DNA of 64,000 nucleotides from Anaerotruncus sp. MC2020 (GCA_000701945.1 JNKE01000021.1:29436-93435), one strand, 5' to 3'. Shown: positions 41,553 to 51,882, numbered from the stretch's first letter. Notes: generated by a model from the sequence alone, not told the origin. Translations and numbers: made by a program.

Positions 41553-42053
41553 ATGACTGTATTTCTTTGCGGCTTTATGGGCTGCGGCAAAACGACCGTG
41601 GGCAGGCTTGCGGCGAAAAAGCTCGGCTGCGGCTTCTGCGACACCGACGACCTCATCGTCGAGGACCAGAAAATGTCCATTCCCGATATATTTGCCCAGA
41701 AGGGCGAGCCCTACTTCCGACAGGTCGAGGCTGACATCGTGAAGTCGGTCTGCGGCAGAGCGGCTGTAGTCGCGTGCGGAGGCGGCGCGATGCTCAATCC
41801 CGACACGGCGAAGGCTGCCTCGGAGGCGGGCATCGTCGTATTCCTCGACGCCGACTTCGAGACCTGCTACGAGCGCATCTGCAACGACAAGAACCGCCCC
41901 ATTGCGGCTTCGTCGAGCAAGGACGAGCTCCGTGAGCGCTTCGACAAGCGCAGGGTGCTGTATATCGAGCACTCCGACGTACAGATAGACTGCGGCGGCA
42001 GTCCGATAGAGACCGTCGACAGGATAGTCGACGCCATAAAGAAATTCCGATAG
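41553..42053 (+). CDS. aroK: shikimate kinase
   Basis: A 166-residue P-loop kinase that phosphorylates shikimate at O3. Walker A is GFMGCGKTTVG (residues 6-16); FCDTDDLIVED follows; the substrate-binding Arg is in YFRQVEADIV; the Gly-rich VACGGGAML motif lies near 75. AAAGGA precedes the ATG. It is in one run with aroE and the amidohydrolase. Confidence 0.95.
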   Translation: MTVFLCGFMGCGKTTVGRLAAKKLGCGFCDTDDLIVEDQKMSIPDIFAQKGEPYFRQVEADIVKSVCGRAAVVACGGGAMLNPDTAKAASEAGIVVFLDADFETCYERICNDKNRPIAASSSKDELRERFDKRRVLYIEHSDVQIDCGGSPIETVDRIVDAIKKFR

Positions 42054-42067
42054 AGAGGTCTCCTCAA

Positions 42068-43237
42068 ATGAAGATTTACAACGCAAGGATATACACCATG
42101 GACGCGGACGGCGTCATCGAAAACGGCTGGATAGAGCTCTCCGACGGCAAGATAGCCGCCCTCGGGAGCGGCAAGCCCGACTCCGTCTCCGCCGACGACA
42201 TCGACGCGCAGGGCGGCACTCTCCTCCCCGGCTTCATCGACGCCCACACCCACCTCGGCATAATCGAGGACGGGCTCGACTTCGAGGGCGACGACTGCAA
42301 CGAGACCACCGACCCGTTCACGCCGCAGATGCGCGCTATCGACGGCATCAACCCGTTCGACCGCTGCTTCGAGGAGGCACGTATGCGCGGAGTCACCGCG
42401 GCGGCAGTCTGCCCAGGGAGCGCAAATGCGTGCGGAGGCGAGATATGCGTGATAAAGACCGCAGGCAGACGCGTGGACGATATGCTCATCGTGAATGCGG
42501 GCATGAAGTTCGCGCTCGGCGAGAATCCCAAGCGCGTCTACAACGACAAGGACGACACCCCCGTGACGCGCATGGCTACGGTCGCGCTGATACGCGAGGG
42601 ACTCTACAAGGCGCGCCGCTACGCCCATGATATGGACAGCTACTACTCCGACAACGAGAACTGCGACCCGCCCGAATATGACGCGAAATTCGAGGCTCTG
42701 CTGCCCCTGCTTGACCGCAAGCAGAGGGCGTTCTTCCACTGTCACCGCGCGGACGACATCTGCACCGCGATGAGGATAGCGAAGGAATTCTCGCTTGATA
42801 CCGTCATAATCCACGGCACCGAAGGCTACAAGATAGCCGACATCATCGCTGAGGAGGGGCTCCCCGTGATATGCGGACCGCTGATGTGCGACCGCTGCAA
42901 GCCCGAAATGCGCGGACAGGAGCTCAATAACGCCGCCGTCCTCGCGGAAAACGGCGTAAAGATAGCGATATGCACCGACCACACCGTTATCCCGATACAG
43001 TACCTCCCCCTCTCGGCACAGGCAGCCGTCAAGGGCGGACTCGACGAGATGACGGCTCTGCGCGCGCTGACGATAGCTCCCGCGGAGATACTCGGCGCGG
43101 AGGAGAGCGTAGGCAGCCTCGCAGTCGGCAAGGACGCCGATGTGCAGCTCTACCGCAGCGGCGACGACCCGCTCGGACTGATGAGCGAGCCCGTTCTCGT
43201 GGCTATAAACGGACAATTCATCCGCAGGGAGGTATAA
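42068..43237 (+). CDS. amidohydrolase family protein
   Basis: A 389-residue metal-dependent hydrolase with the TIM-barrel/beta-sandwich layout. The metal ligands H-x-H occur in FIDAHTHLGI near 60; further His occur in FFHCHRADD and IIHGTEGYK; the Asp is in AICTDHTV. The C-terminal GSLAVGKDADVQLY is typical of imidazolonepropionase/hydantoinase-like members. The substrate is unknown. It follows aroK by 14 bases and ends 1 base before the LRR-dockerin gene. Confidence 0.88.
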   Translation: MKIYNARIYTMDADGVIENGWIELSDGKIAALGSGKPDSVSADDIDAQGGTLLPGFIDAHTHLGIIEDGLDFEGDDCNETTDPFTPQMRAIDGINPFDRCFEEARMRGVTAAAVCPGSANACGGEICVIKTAGRRVDDMLIVNAGMKFALGENPKRVYNDKDDTPVTRMATVALIREGLYKARRYAHDMDSYYSDNENCDPPEYDAKFEALLPLLDRKQRAFFHCHRADDICTAMRIAKEFSLDTVIIHGTEGYKIADIIAEEGLPVICGPLMCDRCKPEMRGQELNNAAVLAENGVKIAICTDHTVIPIQYLPLSAQAAVKGGLDEMTALRALTIAPAEILGAEESVGSLAVGKDADVQLYRSGDDPLGLMSEPVLVAINGQFIRREV

Positions 43238-43238
43238 T

Positions 43239-44177
43239 ATGAAACGTATTTTTGCACTCGCAGCAGCAGCCGTGCTCGCGGTATGCGCAGTCCCCGCCTC
43301 GGCATACGCTGAGGGCGATTTTGACGGACACACCGCCGTTGTCGACGGCGTGACCTACACATACACCATTGAGGACTCAGAACCTGCGGGAATAACGATA
43401 ATGAGCGCTTCTCCCGCCGAGGGCGCACTGACTATCCCCGACGAGATAGACGGTCACACCGTCATAGGCATAGGCGAGAAGGCATTCCTCGGACAGACAA
43501 AGCTCGAATTCGTGTATTTCCCGAGCAAGCTCGAATATATCGACCGCTCGGCGTTCTCCGCCTGCACCGCGATGACGCAGCTCGTTATCCCCGATTCGGT
43601 GCAGTTCATCAAAGACAGCGCATTTATGGGCTGCTACAGCCTCACGAGCGTATCTGTCGGCAAGGGCGTGACCGAGATACCGTATGAGTGCTTCTTCGGC
43701 TGCGGCTCGCTCAAGGAGGCTTACCTCCCCGACGGACTGAAAACGATAGGAGCAGAGGCATTCTTCGGCTGTCCCGAGCTCGACACCCTCATTCCCGAGA
43801 GCGTCACGGATATCGGCTATTCCGCGATAGGCTATCAGTCTGACGCACACTCGTCCTACACCACCAAGATAAACGGCTTCATCATCGGCGGCAAGACGGG
43901 CAGCGCTGCCGAGACCTACGCCAACAAGAACAGCTTCGACTTCCTCGACCCCGACAACTACCTCGCGGGCGACGTCAACAAGGACGGCAGGGTCGACGCA
44001 AAGGACGCCTCCGCAGTCCTCGCGGAGTACGGACGCGCCTCCACGGGAGTTGAGCTCCTCTTCTCGCCATGGCAGAAGATAGTCGGCGATATGAAGCCCG
44101 ATAAGGTCATCGACGCTAACGACGCCTCGAAGGTACTCATCGAGTACGCAAGGCTATCGACCCTCTCCGATACTTGA
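43239..44177 (+). CDS. secreted LRR (BspA-like) dockerin protein
   Basis: A 312-residue secreted protein. Residues 1-24 are a signal peptide; about 60-215 hold five or six BspA/TpLRR-type leucine-rich repeats (ALTIPDEIDGHTVIGIGEKAF, QLVIPDSVQFIKDSAF, EAYLPDGLKTIGAEAF); about 243-308 are a type I dockerin with the KDAS-x-VLAEY type helices. The second calcium loop, GDMKPDKVIDANDAS, looks degenerate. Such LRRs usually mediate protein binding. It starts 1 base after the amidohydrolase stop, an unusual operon position for an extracellular protein. Confidence 0.9.
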   Translation: MKRIFALAAAAVLAVCAVPASAYAEGDFDGHTAVVDGVTYTYTIEDSEPAGITIMSASPAEGALTIPDEIDGHTVIGIGEKAFLGQTKLEFVYFPSKLEYIDRSAFSACTAMTQLVIPDSVQFIKDSAFMGCYSLTSVSVGKGVTEIPYECFFGCGSLKEAYLPDGLKTIGAEAFFGCPELDTLIPESVTDIGYSAIGYQSDAHSSYTTKINGFIIGGKTGSAAETYANKNSFDFLDPDNYLAGDVNKDGRVDAKDASAVLAEYGRASTGVELLFSPWQKIVGDMKPDKVIDANDASKVLIEYARLSTLSDT

Positions 44178-44262
44178 TTCGTCACTTTAATGCGACACGA
44201 ATAAACATATTTAAACCATATTTTCGTATAATTTTTCTATATCCGTTTTCCCCGCTCGGGTA

Positions 44263-44291
44263 TTGACAGAACGACAAAAAATTGGTATCAT
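44263..44291 (+). promoter_or_regulatory. guaB promoter
   Basis: TTGACA (44263-44268)-N17-TATCAT (44286-44291). No purine or ppGpp riboswitch motif was recognised in the short leader. Confidence 0.85.
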
Positions 44292-44313
44292 TAAAGGTAA
44301 TATAATATACTAA

Positions 44314-45801
<1,488 letters not shown>

Positions 45802-45810
45802 AACAGCTAA

Positions 45811-45835
45811 AGCCCCGCGATATGCGGGGCTTTTC
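45811..45835 (+). terminator. guaB terminator
   Basis: AGCCCCGC-gatat-GCGGGGCT followed by TTT. The -35 of the next promoter begins directly after it. Confidence 0.9.
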
Positions 45836-45865
45836 TTGACATAAAATGTCGGTTTATGTTATACT
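45836..45865 (+). promoter_or_regulatory. promoter of small toxin gene, locus 2
   Basis: TTGACA (45836-45841)-N18-TATACT (45860-45865), 41 bases before the GTG start. Confidence 0.8.
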
Positions 45866-45905
45866 CATAGTGTCGGCTTCTTCCGATAGGAAGGAGGTGA
45901 AAACC

Positions 45906-46001
45906 GTGAATTACATATTTTCTTTTATCGTGGCTGTTACGGCTCGCTTAGTTGGTGACTTCGTGAGCAAGTGGCTAAACAGTCATAATGCCGACAAATA
46001 G
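45906..46001 (+). CDS. 31-residue Fst-like membrane toxin peptide (putative)
   Basis: A small gene with AAGGAGGT (45891-45898) seven bases before a GTG start. The 31-residue product has a hydrophobic segment from about 3 to 20 and shares the ARLVGD-x-VSKWL core and the DK end with the 32-residue peptide at 7025-7123. The same number of bases separates the ribosome-binding site and start in both loci. The GTG codon may lower expression. The toxin role is inferred from the arrangement with the convergent RNA at 46011-46087. Confidence 0.7.
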   Translation: MNYIFSFIVAVTARLVGDFVSKWLNSHNADK

Positions 46002-46010
46002 CCCGCAAAG

Positions 46011-46044
46011 AAAAACCCCGAGAGGTGCCACTCTCGGGGTTTTT
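46011..46044. terminator. bidirectional terminator, par-like locus 2
   Basis: AAAAACCCCGAGAG (46011-46024)-gtgcca-CTCTCGGGGTTTTT (46031-46044): a perfect stem with U-runs for both directions, shared by the two convergent RNAs. Confidence 0.92.
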
Positions 46045-46087
46045 CGCTTGTTGGTGAAAACCATATACATATTTTCTTATGTGGTTA
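46011..46087 (-). ncRNA. putative antitoxin RNA, par-like locus 2
   Basis: A minus-strand RNA of about 75 nt is predicted from the promoter at 46093-46121 to the shared terminator. Its 5' part covers 46053-46079 (ggtgaaaacc...acatattttctta), a direct repeat of 45896-45925, which contains the ribosome-binding site and first codons of the toxin gene. It could therefore pair with the toxin mRNA at the translation start and at the terminator loop, as in Fst/par. Confidence 0.65.
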
Positions 46088-46092
46088 TAGTT

Positions 46093-46121
46093 ATTATACC
46101 ACGCTGATTTGCAATTGTCAA
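46093..46121 (-). promoter_or_regulatory. promoter of antisense RNA, par-like locus 2
   Basis: On the minus strand, TTGACA (46116-46121)-N17-TATAAT (46093-46098), a full consensus promoter that is stronger on paper than the toxin promoter. Confidence 0.88.
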
Positions 46122-46159
46122 GTACTATTCGCAATATCTGAACTCTGAGCTCTGACCGC

Positions 46160-46873
46160 TTAAAAAATATACGGCTTTCCGTCAATAGTGTACACGCAGA
46201 AGAGCATACCCTCAGGCAGGACGTTGGTCAGCTCGGTGATATAATTGCTTTCCTCGTTGCCATAGTAGGTGTATCCGCCCATAGTGAGCAGCTTGCGGTC
46301 GGATATCTTTGAGATGATATCGTCGCCGAACACCGTTTTCAGGTTCTCGTCGCGCATCTCGAACCTCGAATCCGCCTCGGCATCTCCTGCGAGACGACAG
46401 TCCGAGATCTCGATGAAGTTTATCTTGAAGCCCTCGCAGAGCGTGTCCTCGAGAGTGGCATAGTACTGCTCGACGAACTGCTCCGCCGAAGTGAACTGTT
46501 CGCTCTCCTTGCATACTCCCTCGAGGAAGCCGGGGTAGTAGCAGTCGGCTATCGCCTTGAAGTCGCCGTTGTTGAGCGCCTCCACGTAATCGTTCACCGC
46601 ATAGAGCTCGTCATAGCCCGTGGAATCGTTCCAGTAGTTGTTGTCGTAGCTTATCTGAATGCTGACATTGCTGTCGTCAGCGGGCTTCAGGTCGTCATTT
46701 GACATATACGCGGAGTGGTACTCCTCGTCCGTCATATTCTTGCGGGCAGTATCTCCGCCGTCCACGCGGACGCCCGACGATGACGACGAGCTGTCCTTGC
46801 CGCCGCAGGAGACCGCTGTCATCACAGCTCCCGCGAGCAAAACAGCCATAACAGCCGTAAATAGCTTCTTCAT
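46160..46873 (-). CDS. putative lipoprotein
   Basis: A 237-residue exported protein. The N-terminal signal (MKKLFTAVMAVLLAG) ends at a probable lipid-modified cysteine in TAVSCGGK (C23), followed by a Ser-rich spacer. The mature part (AVNDYVEALNNGDFKAIADCYYPGF...) resembles NTF2-like or DUF-type periplasmic domains, but no family is assigned. It shares layout and the "Y-x-x-x-L-N-x-x-D-x-x-x-x-x-x-x-x-Y-P" region with the next protein (46889-47641), so the two are paralogues. Confidence 0.85.
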   Translation of the reverse strand: MKKLFTAVMAVLLAGAVMTAVSCGGKDSSSSSSGVRVDGGDTARKNMTDEEYHSAYMSNDDLKPADDSNVSIQISYDNNYWNDSTGYDELYAVNDYVEALNNGDFKAIADCYYPGFLEGVCKESEQFTSAEQFVEQYYATLEDTLCEGFKINFIEISDCRLAGDAEADSRFEMRDENLKTVFGDDIISKISDRKLLTMGGYTYYGNEESNYITELTNVLPEGMLFCVYTIDGKPYIF

Positions 46874-46888
46874 AAAAATATCCCCCTA

Positions 46889-47641
46889 TCAGCCAAAAGT
46901 GTAATATTTACCGTCCACACGGGCAAAGGCTATCTCGTAGCCGCTGATGAGGCGGTGCTCCTCGCCGTCCTCGCCCAATGCGTAGATGAAAAAGCTGACG
47001 TACTCGATGTCGTCCGAGTTTGCCTTGACGTACTCATAGTAGTCCATATCGAATATCTCGTCGAAGTAGCCGAAGAGGTTCGCTTTGAGGTCGTCGACCG
47101 TTTCGTCCTCCTTCAGCTCAGGCACATCAGCCTTGATGCGCGTTATGGTGAAATCGCCGGTATACTGCGAAGAATCGCCCTCGTCACCCGCGACAGCCTG
47201 CTGCATTATCCTGCGGAGGTTCTCGCAGTTGAGCTTGAACGAATCCTCGAGCCCGTACTCGTATTCCTCCTGCAAGTACGCGCCGTAGCGCTCCTTGTAG
47301 TCAGGATAGATGAGCGACTGGTATGTCTCGAAGTCCTCATTCTGGAAAGTGGTGAAGTAGTTGTCGAGCGCGAACATCAGCTCCTCGGGGACGTTGTCCT
47401 CGTAGTAGAACTTCACACCGTCGGACGCCACGCGGTAGCTTCCGAGGGGGTACTCCTCGCTGTCGGAGGCGGGTTCTACCATATCGCCGACAGACGGAGC
47501 CGCCGCATCGGGAGCAGCCGTGCTCTTGGCAGAAGTGCCCGAAACGTTCTCATTCACCGATATTTCGGTGCCTTTTCCGCATGAAACGCAGGTAAGCAGA
47601 CATATTGCTGCTGCGGCTGCGGCAAATATTCTTTTCTTCAT
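46889..47641 (-). CDS. putative lipoprotein, paralogue
   Basis: A 250-residue exported protein with a signal peptide ending near CVSCGK (C21) and a low-complexity spacer. The central part (ALDNYFTTFQNEDFETYQSLIYPDY) matches the neighbour's domain in pattern. It lies 15 bases upstream of the neighbour's start, so both come from one transcript. Function unknown. Confidence 0.85.
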   Translation of the reverse strand: MKKRIFAAAAAAICLLTCVSCGKGTEISVNENVSGTSAKSTAAPDAAAPSVGDMVEPASDSEEYPLGSYRVASDGVKFYYEDNVPEELMFALDNYFTTFQNEDFETYQSLIYPDYKERYGAYLQEEYEYGLEDSFKLNCENLRRIMQQAVAGDEGDSSQYTGDFTITRIKADVPELKEDETVDDLKANLFGYFDEIFDMDYYEYVKANSDDIEYVSFFIYALGEDGEEHRLISGYEIAFARVDGKYYTFG

Positions 47642-47665
47642 AGCTGTACCTCCGTAAAAGTCGTG

Positions 47666-48376
47666 TTATATAGCGATATTATTGAAGCCCTTCTCCTGAG
47701 CCCACCTCAGCACCTCCGAGCCCTCGGGCGCGTAGACAGTGAGGTTCGGGAGCTCCTCAAGTCCCCAGTTCTCGTACTTGAGGTCGGGGTTGAGTATGCG
47801 CAGGGTGGTCAGTCCCTCGCAGGCGGTGAACGCCTCCTCATGAACGTAAGCCACATTCTGCGGGATAGTGACCTCTGTGAGGCTCGTACACGCGACGAAT
47901 GCGCCTCTGTCGATGCCCGTCACAGCCTCGGGGATATTGACCTCCTCGAGCGCCGAGCAGTCCATGAATGCGTCCTCACCGATGAGGGTGACGGTCTCGG
48001 GGAGCTGAACCGACACGATGTCGTAGTTCGCCTCGAAGGCGTAGTAGCTCACCTCGGTGACGGGCGCGCCCTCTATGCTGTCGGGAATGGCGATATATTG
48101 GTCATTTCCGACGTATTTGGTAATTTTAGCCTGTCCGCCCTCTATGACGTACTCGAAGTCGGTGGACTCCTTCACGTCCCTGACGTGAACGGTAGGCTTT
48201 TCGTCGTAGACGTTGCCGTCCTCGTCGATGAAGGTATCGGGCTGTATATCGGGCTCAGCAGTAGTCGCGGCAGTAGTGGACTGCACGTCGGACTGTCCGC
48301 CCTTGCCCGTCTCGGCACAGCCTGCGGACATCGCCGCAAGTGCCGTCAGTAAGGTCAACAAGACCATTTTCTTCAT
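47666..48376 (-). CDS. BspA-like LRR lipoprotein
   Basis: A 236-residue lipoprotein with a lipobox MSAGC (C19) and a Thr/Ala-rich spacer; about 85-215 carry BspA/TpLRR repeats (TEVSYYAFEANYDIVSVQLPETVTLIGEDAFMDCSALEEVNIPE). ATG 48376 follows GGAGAT; the frame is open upstream without a site. It is the first of three exported lipoproteins on the minus strand and, unlike 43239, has no dockerin. Confidence 0.87.
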   Translation of the reverse strand: MKKMVLLTLLTALAAMSAGCAETGKGGQSDVQSTTAATTAEPDIQPDTFIDEDGNVYDEKPTVHVRDVKESTDFEYVIEGGQAKITKYVGNDQYIAIPDSIEGAPVTEVSYYAFEANYDIVSVQLPETVTLIGEDAFMDCSALEEVNIPEAVTGIDRGAFVACTSLTEVTIPQNVAYVHEEAFTACEGLTTLRILNPDLKYENWGLEELPNLTVYAPEGSEVLRWAQEKGFNNIAI

Positions 48377-48483
48377 AATAATATCTCCGTTTTTTAAAAG
48401 CTGTATGTTATCTTTATGCACAAAGAATGAAATCTCGCGGGCGGATACCGTCCGACCCTGCAAAAGCTCATTCAATCAAACCG

Positions 48484-48697
48484 TAGGGGCGCATTACAGC
48501 AAAGCTGCATATAGCATCACAATCCAAATCAAAGATTTGGTGTGCTGCTTATCCGTGCGCCCGACAATCGAAATCGGGATTAGCGGGCTGATAATATCCG
48601 CCTCTACAAGGCGAGATTAAACATAACCGTAGGGGCGCCCTTTGGGCGTCCACGATAATCCGACAAATCGACGGGCGAGCGGAACTCGCCCCTACGA
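48484..48697. repeat. inverted copy of the GGATAAGCAGC element plus palindromes
   Basis: At 48484-48572 the ~80-bp structured element is present in inverted orientation (with GTGCTGC in place of GCGCTGC). Then GTAGGGGCGCCC-ttt-GGGCGTCC at 48630-48652 and GGGCGAGCGGAACTCGCCCCTACG at about 48672-48695. This accounts for most of the gap between typA and the LRR lipoprotein. Confidence 0.85.
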
Positions 48698-48709
48698 TCC
48701 GAGCCCATG

Positions 48710-50533
48710 TTACTGCTTTGCTCTGACCTTAGCGCGCTGCGAGTTGCTGAGGATGCGCTTGCGGATACGCAGGCTCTCGGGAGTTACCTCAAGGAGCTCA
48801 TCGTCCGCGAGGAACTCGAGGCAGTCCTCAAGGCTGAGAATGCGGTGGGGTACGAGGCGGAGCGCGTCATCGCTGCCGCTCGCACGCGTATTTGTGAGGT
48901 GCTTCTTCTTGCACACATTAACTACGAGGTCGTCGGTCTTGGGTGAAGCGCCGACAACCATGCCCTCATATACGGGAGTACCCGCAGGAATGAAGAGCTG
49001 TCCGCGCTCCTGAGCGTTGAACAGACCGTAGGTAACAGCCTCGCCCGTCTCGAAGGATACGAGGGAGCCAGTGCTGCGGCGGTCGATGTCGCCCTTGTAG
49101 GGCTCATAGTCCTCGAAAACGTGGCTCATAATGCCCTCGCCCTTGGTATCGGTGAGGAACTCGCTCTTATAGCCGAAAAGTCCTCTCGCGGGTATGAGGA
49201 ACTCGATACGCATACGGCTGCCCTGCGGGTGCATGGAGACGAGCTCGCCCTTGCGGGTGCCCATTTTCTCCATTACGGAGCCTACGCAGTCCTCGGGAAC
49301 GTCGATTACAAGGCGCTCGATAGGCTCGAGCTTCTGACCTGTCTCCTCGTCCTTCTTGAAGAGGACGCGGGGAGTTGAAACTGCGAGCTCATAGCCCTCG
49401 CGGCGCATATTCTCGATGAGGATGGAGAGGTGCATCTCGCCGCGTCCCGCAACGCGGAACGAATCGGTGGAATCTGTCTCCTCGACGCGGAGGGAAACGT
49501 CCTTGAGGAGCTCGCGGAAGAGCCTCTCGCGGAGCTGACGCGATGTGACGAACTTGCCCTCACGACCTGCGAAGGGGCTGTCGTTGACCGAGAAGGTCAT
49601 CTCGACGGTCGGCTCGCTTATCTTGACGAATGGAAGCGGCTCGGGAGCGTCGGTCGCACAGATAGTATCACCGATAGTGATGCCCTCTATACCCGAAACC
49701 CACACGATATCGCCTACGGTAGCCTCCTGAACGGGAACGCGGTTGAGTCCCTGTATCTGGAGGAGCGAAACGATCTTGGAGTTGTAATTCTTCTTAGAGC
49801 CCGTGTAATCACAGACGGTCACCTGCTGATTGACCTTGATATTGCCGCGGACGATGCGTCCGATGCCGATTCTGCCGACGTACTCGTTATAGTCGATAGA
49901 GGAGATGAGCATCTGGAGCGGCTCCTCCTCGTTGCCCTGCGGGGGCTCGATGTAGTTGATGATGGTCTCGAAGAGGGGCTTGAGGTCGGTGCCTGCCTCG
50001 TACTGGCTGAGTGAGGCTGTACCGCTTCTGCCCGAGCAGAAAAGCAGCGGAGATTCGAGCTGCTCCTCGCTTGCATCGAGGTCGAGCAGGAGCTCGAGCA
50101 CCTCGTCGCCTATCTCGTCGAGACGGGCGTCGGGACGGTCAATCTTGTTGACTACGATGATTATCTTGTGACCCATTTCAAGCGCCTTTGAGAGCACGAA
50201 GCGGGTCTGCGGCATAGGACCTTCAGCCGCGTCGACGAGCAGGAGAACGCCATCCACCATTTCGAGGATACGCTCTACCTCGCCGCCGAAATCGGCGTGA
50301 CCTGGGGTGTCGATAACGTTAATCTTGATGTCGTTGTACATAACGGAGGTATTCTTCGCGAGGATAGTGATACCTCTCTCTCGCTCGATGTCGTTCGAGT
50401 CCATAACTCGCTCGGCAACAGCCTGATTCTCGCGGAAAACGCCGCCCTGCTTGAGCATCTCGTCGACGAGGGTAGTCTTACCGTGGTCAACGTGGGCGAT
50501 GATAGCGATGTTTCTCAAATCATTTCTTATCAT
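48710..50533 (-). CDS. typA: translational GTPase TypA/BipA
   Basis: A 607-residue ribosome-binding GTPase related to EF-G and LepA, linked to ribosome assembly and stress growth. G1 is AHVDHGKTT (13-21), the switch region has [11 protein letters not shown]3 is [11 protein letters not shown] and G4 NKIDRPDA. The later beta-barrel, EF-G III/V-like and C-terminal BipA domains are complete. It follows the 213-residue membrane protein gene by 39 bases. Confidence 0.97.
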   Translation of the reverse strand: MIRNDLRNIAIIAHVDHGKTTLVDEMLKQGGVFRENQAVAERVMDSNDIERERGITILAKNTSVMYNDIKINVIDTPGHADFGGEVERILEMVDGVLLLVDAAEGPMPQTRFVLSKALEMGHKIIIVVNKIDRPDARLDEIGDEVLELLLDLDASEEQLESPLLFCSGRSGTASLSQYEAGTDLKPLFETIINYIEPPQGNEEEPLQMLISSIDYNEYVGRIGIGRIVRGNIKVNQQVTVCDYTGSKKNYNSKIVSLLQIQGLNRVPVQEATVGDIVWVSGIEGITIGDTICATDAPEPLPFVKISEPTVEMTFSVNDSPFAGREGKFVTSRQLRERLFRELLKDVSLRVEETDSTDSFRVAGRGEMHLSILIENMRREGYELAVSTPRVLFKKDEETGQKLEPIERLVIDVPEDCVGSVMEKMGTRKGELVSMHPQGSRMRIEFLIPARGLFGYKSEFLTDTKGEGIMSHVFEDYEPYKGDIDRRSTGSLVSFETGEAVTYGLFNAQERGQLFIPAGTPVYEGMVVGASPKTDDLVVNVCKKKHLTNTRASGSDDALRLVPHRILSLEDCLEFLADDELLEVTPESLRIRKRILSNSQRAKVRAKQ

Positions 50534-50572
50534 ACTTATCTCTCCTTAATTTAATCTTAAATCCTTTTCTTT

Positions 50573-51214
50573 CTACCTATATTGAAGGCTTCTTAGCCTC
50601 ATAAGCAATTCATCGAAATTGGTGTAGTTTGTCGGTATCTTGACTGTCATAGGCATTATGTCAACGATAGAGCCCTCCTTGCAGCCGCAGGTCTGGCGCT
50701 TGAAGCGAATTTTCGCGAACTTCTTTCCCTCGGTGACGCTCAGCACCTCCTTGACGAAACAGCCGTGCATCTGCCACACCTCGGGAGACTGGATAAACTC
50801 GTCGTATTTGGAGGCAGTAGCTATCTTGTCGATGTTGTTCAGCGCCTTGATATCGGTCGCCATAGCGGAGCGGTAGTTCCAGTTTATCATAGCTCCGAAA
50901 ACTCGGCTGTCAGCGAAAGCGGCAGCGCAGTCGATGAAGATTATGTCATCGGAGGTCGTGACGAACGCCTTGAAATCCCTGTCCTTGGTGACGATACAGT
51001 ACACCACGCCGACAAGCGAGAGCGCTCCTCCTCCGAGACCGAGGACTGCTATCAGTCCCGAAACGAATCCGCCGTAGAGCATATTCATACCGAATGCTCC
51101 CCAGCCGATAACGAGCAGCACTACCATAAGGACGATGAGCTTCGCCTTATCAGTGGAATGCTTCTTGATATAGCGGTCTTTCAGGTTGTCCGCATAGGGT
51201 GTGCGGCTTATCAT
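50573..51214 (-). CDS. hypothetical membrane protein
   Basis: A 213-residue protein with two hydrophobic segments (about 26-45 and 50-75) and a cytosolic or external domain of about 130 residues (RDFKAFVTTSDDIIFIDCAAAFADSR...). GGGGAGG precedes the ATG. No family recognised. It is upstream of typA, probably on the same transcript. Confidence 0.82.
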   Translation of the reverse strand: MISRTPYADNLKDRYIKKHSTDKAKLIVLMVVLLVIGWGAFGMNMLYGGFVSGLIAVLGLGGGALSLVGVVYCIVTKDRDFKAFVTTSDDIIFIDCAAAFADSRVFGAMINWNYRSAMATDIKALNNIDKIATASKYDEFIQSPEVWQMHGCFVKEVLSVTEGKKFAKIRFKRQTCGCKEGSIVDIMPMTVKIPTNYTNFDELLMRLRSLQYR

Positions 51215-51291
51215 AGTTACCTCCCCTACATTTAATCAACAATAGTGCAGTATTTCGTGCAAAAGCTCTTTTTTTCACGGCATAAAAAAGC

Positions 51292-51342
51292 CCTTGCAGG
51301 TATTGCAAGGTCTCAAAAAAACAGCCCCGAATCTTCGGGGCT
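51292..51342 (-). terminator. tandem terminators after tRNA-Tyr
   Basis: Two hairpins read on the minus strand: AGCCCCGA-aga-TTCGGGGCT followed by GTTTTTTT (51322-51342), then CCTTGCA-atacc-TGCAAGG followed by GCTTTTTT (51284-51310). Confidence 0.85.
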
Positions 51343-51429
51343 TGGTGGGAGAGGGTGGATTCGGACCACCGAAGCTAAAAAGCAACAGATTTACAGTCTG
51401 CCCCCTTTGGCCACTCGGGAACTCTCCCA
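51343..51429 (-). tRNA. tRNA-Tyr (GTA)
   Basis: An 87-nt class II tRNA with a long variable arm; the anticodon loop is CTGTAAA, the acceptor arm TGGGAGA/TCTCCCA, and the CCA end is encoded. It is followed by two terminators. Confidence 0.96.
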
Positions 51430-51449
51430 TTAGAAAGATTGAAAATTTT

Positions 51450-51468
51450 ACGAGGTCGATGACCTCGT
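51450..51468. other. hairpin between two tRNA genes
   Basis: ACGAGGTC-gat-GACCTCGT lies between tRNA-Thr and tRNA-Tyr. It may aid processing or act as a partial terminator (AAAATTTT follows on the minus strand). Confidence 0.6.
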
Positions 51469-51472
51469 AATG

Positions 51473-51548
51473 TGGAGCTGGTGGACGGACTCGAACCCCC
51501 GACCTGCTGATTACAAATCAGCTGCTCTACCAACTGAGCTACACCAGC
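51473..51548 (-). tRNA. tRNA-Thr (TGT)
   Basis: 76 nt; anticodon stem-loop GCTGA-TTTGTAA-TCAGC; acceptor GCTGGTG/CACCAGC; CCA encoded. Confidence 0.96.
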
Positions 51549-51634
51549 TTAACTGACTTGATTATTATATCACAAACGATTGCGCTTGTCAAGCATTTTT
51601 TGAAATTTTTTTGAGTTTTTTTGTGAGGCGGTGT

Positions 51635-51800
51635 TCTGCGGGACGTCGAGGACGCCGTCCCCTACATTTTTGTCGGCTATGCGGAACGCCGAGGGCGGCG
51701 TTCCCTACATCAAAAACGGTAAGGCACGCGGAAGTTGCTGCCGATTTTAACAAGGTAAGCGAGCTTGCGAGCGTCCGCGCGAACTGGCGGCGCGGACACC
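51635..51800. repeat. palindromic repeats between tRNA genes
   Basis: GGGACGTCGAGGACGCCGTCCCCTACA at about 51640-51666, GCGGAACGCCGAGGGCGGCGTTCC near 51679-51703, and an inverted copy of the GTTCGCGCGGACACTCGCAA segment of the tandem repeat at 9352-9396 near 51760-51790. Confidence 0.75.
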
Positions 51801-51805
51801 GCGCC

Positions 51806-51882
51806 TGGTCGAGGCGACAGGACTCGAACCTGCGGCATCTTGGTCCCAAACCAAGCACTCTACCAAACTGAGCTACGCCTCG
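51806..51882 (-). tRNA. tRNA-Pro (TGG)
   Basis: 77 nt; anticodon stem-loop CTTGG-TTTGGGA-CCAAG; acceptor CGAGGCG/CGCCTCG; CCA encoded. Confidence 0.96.
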
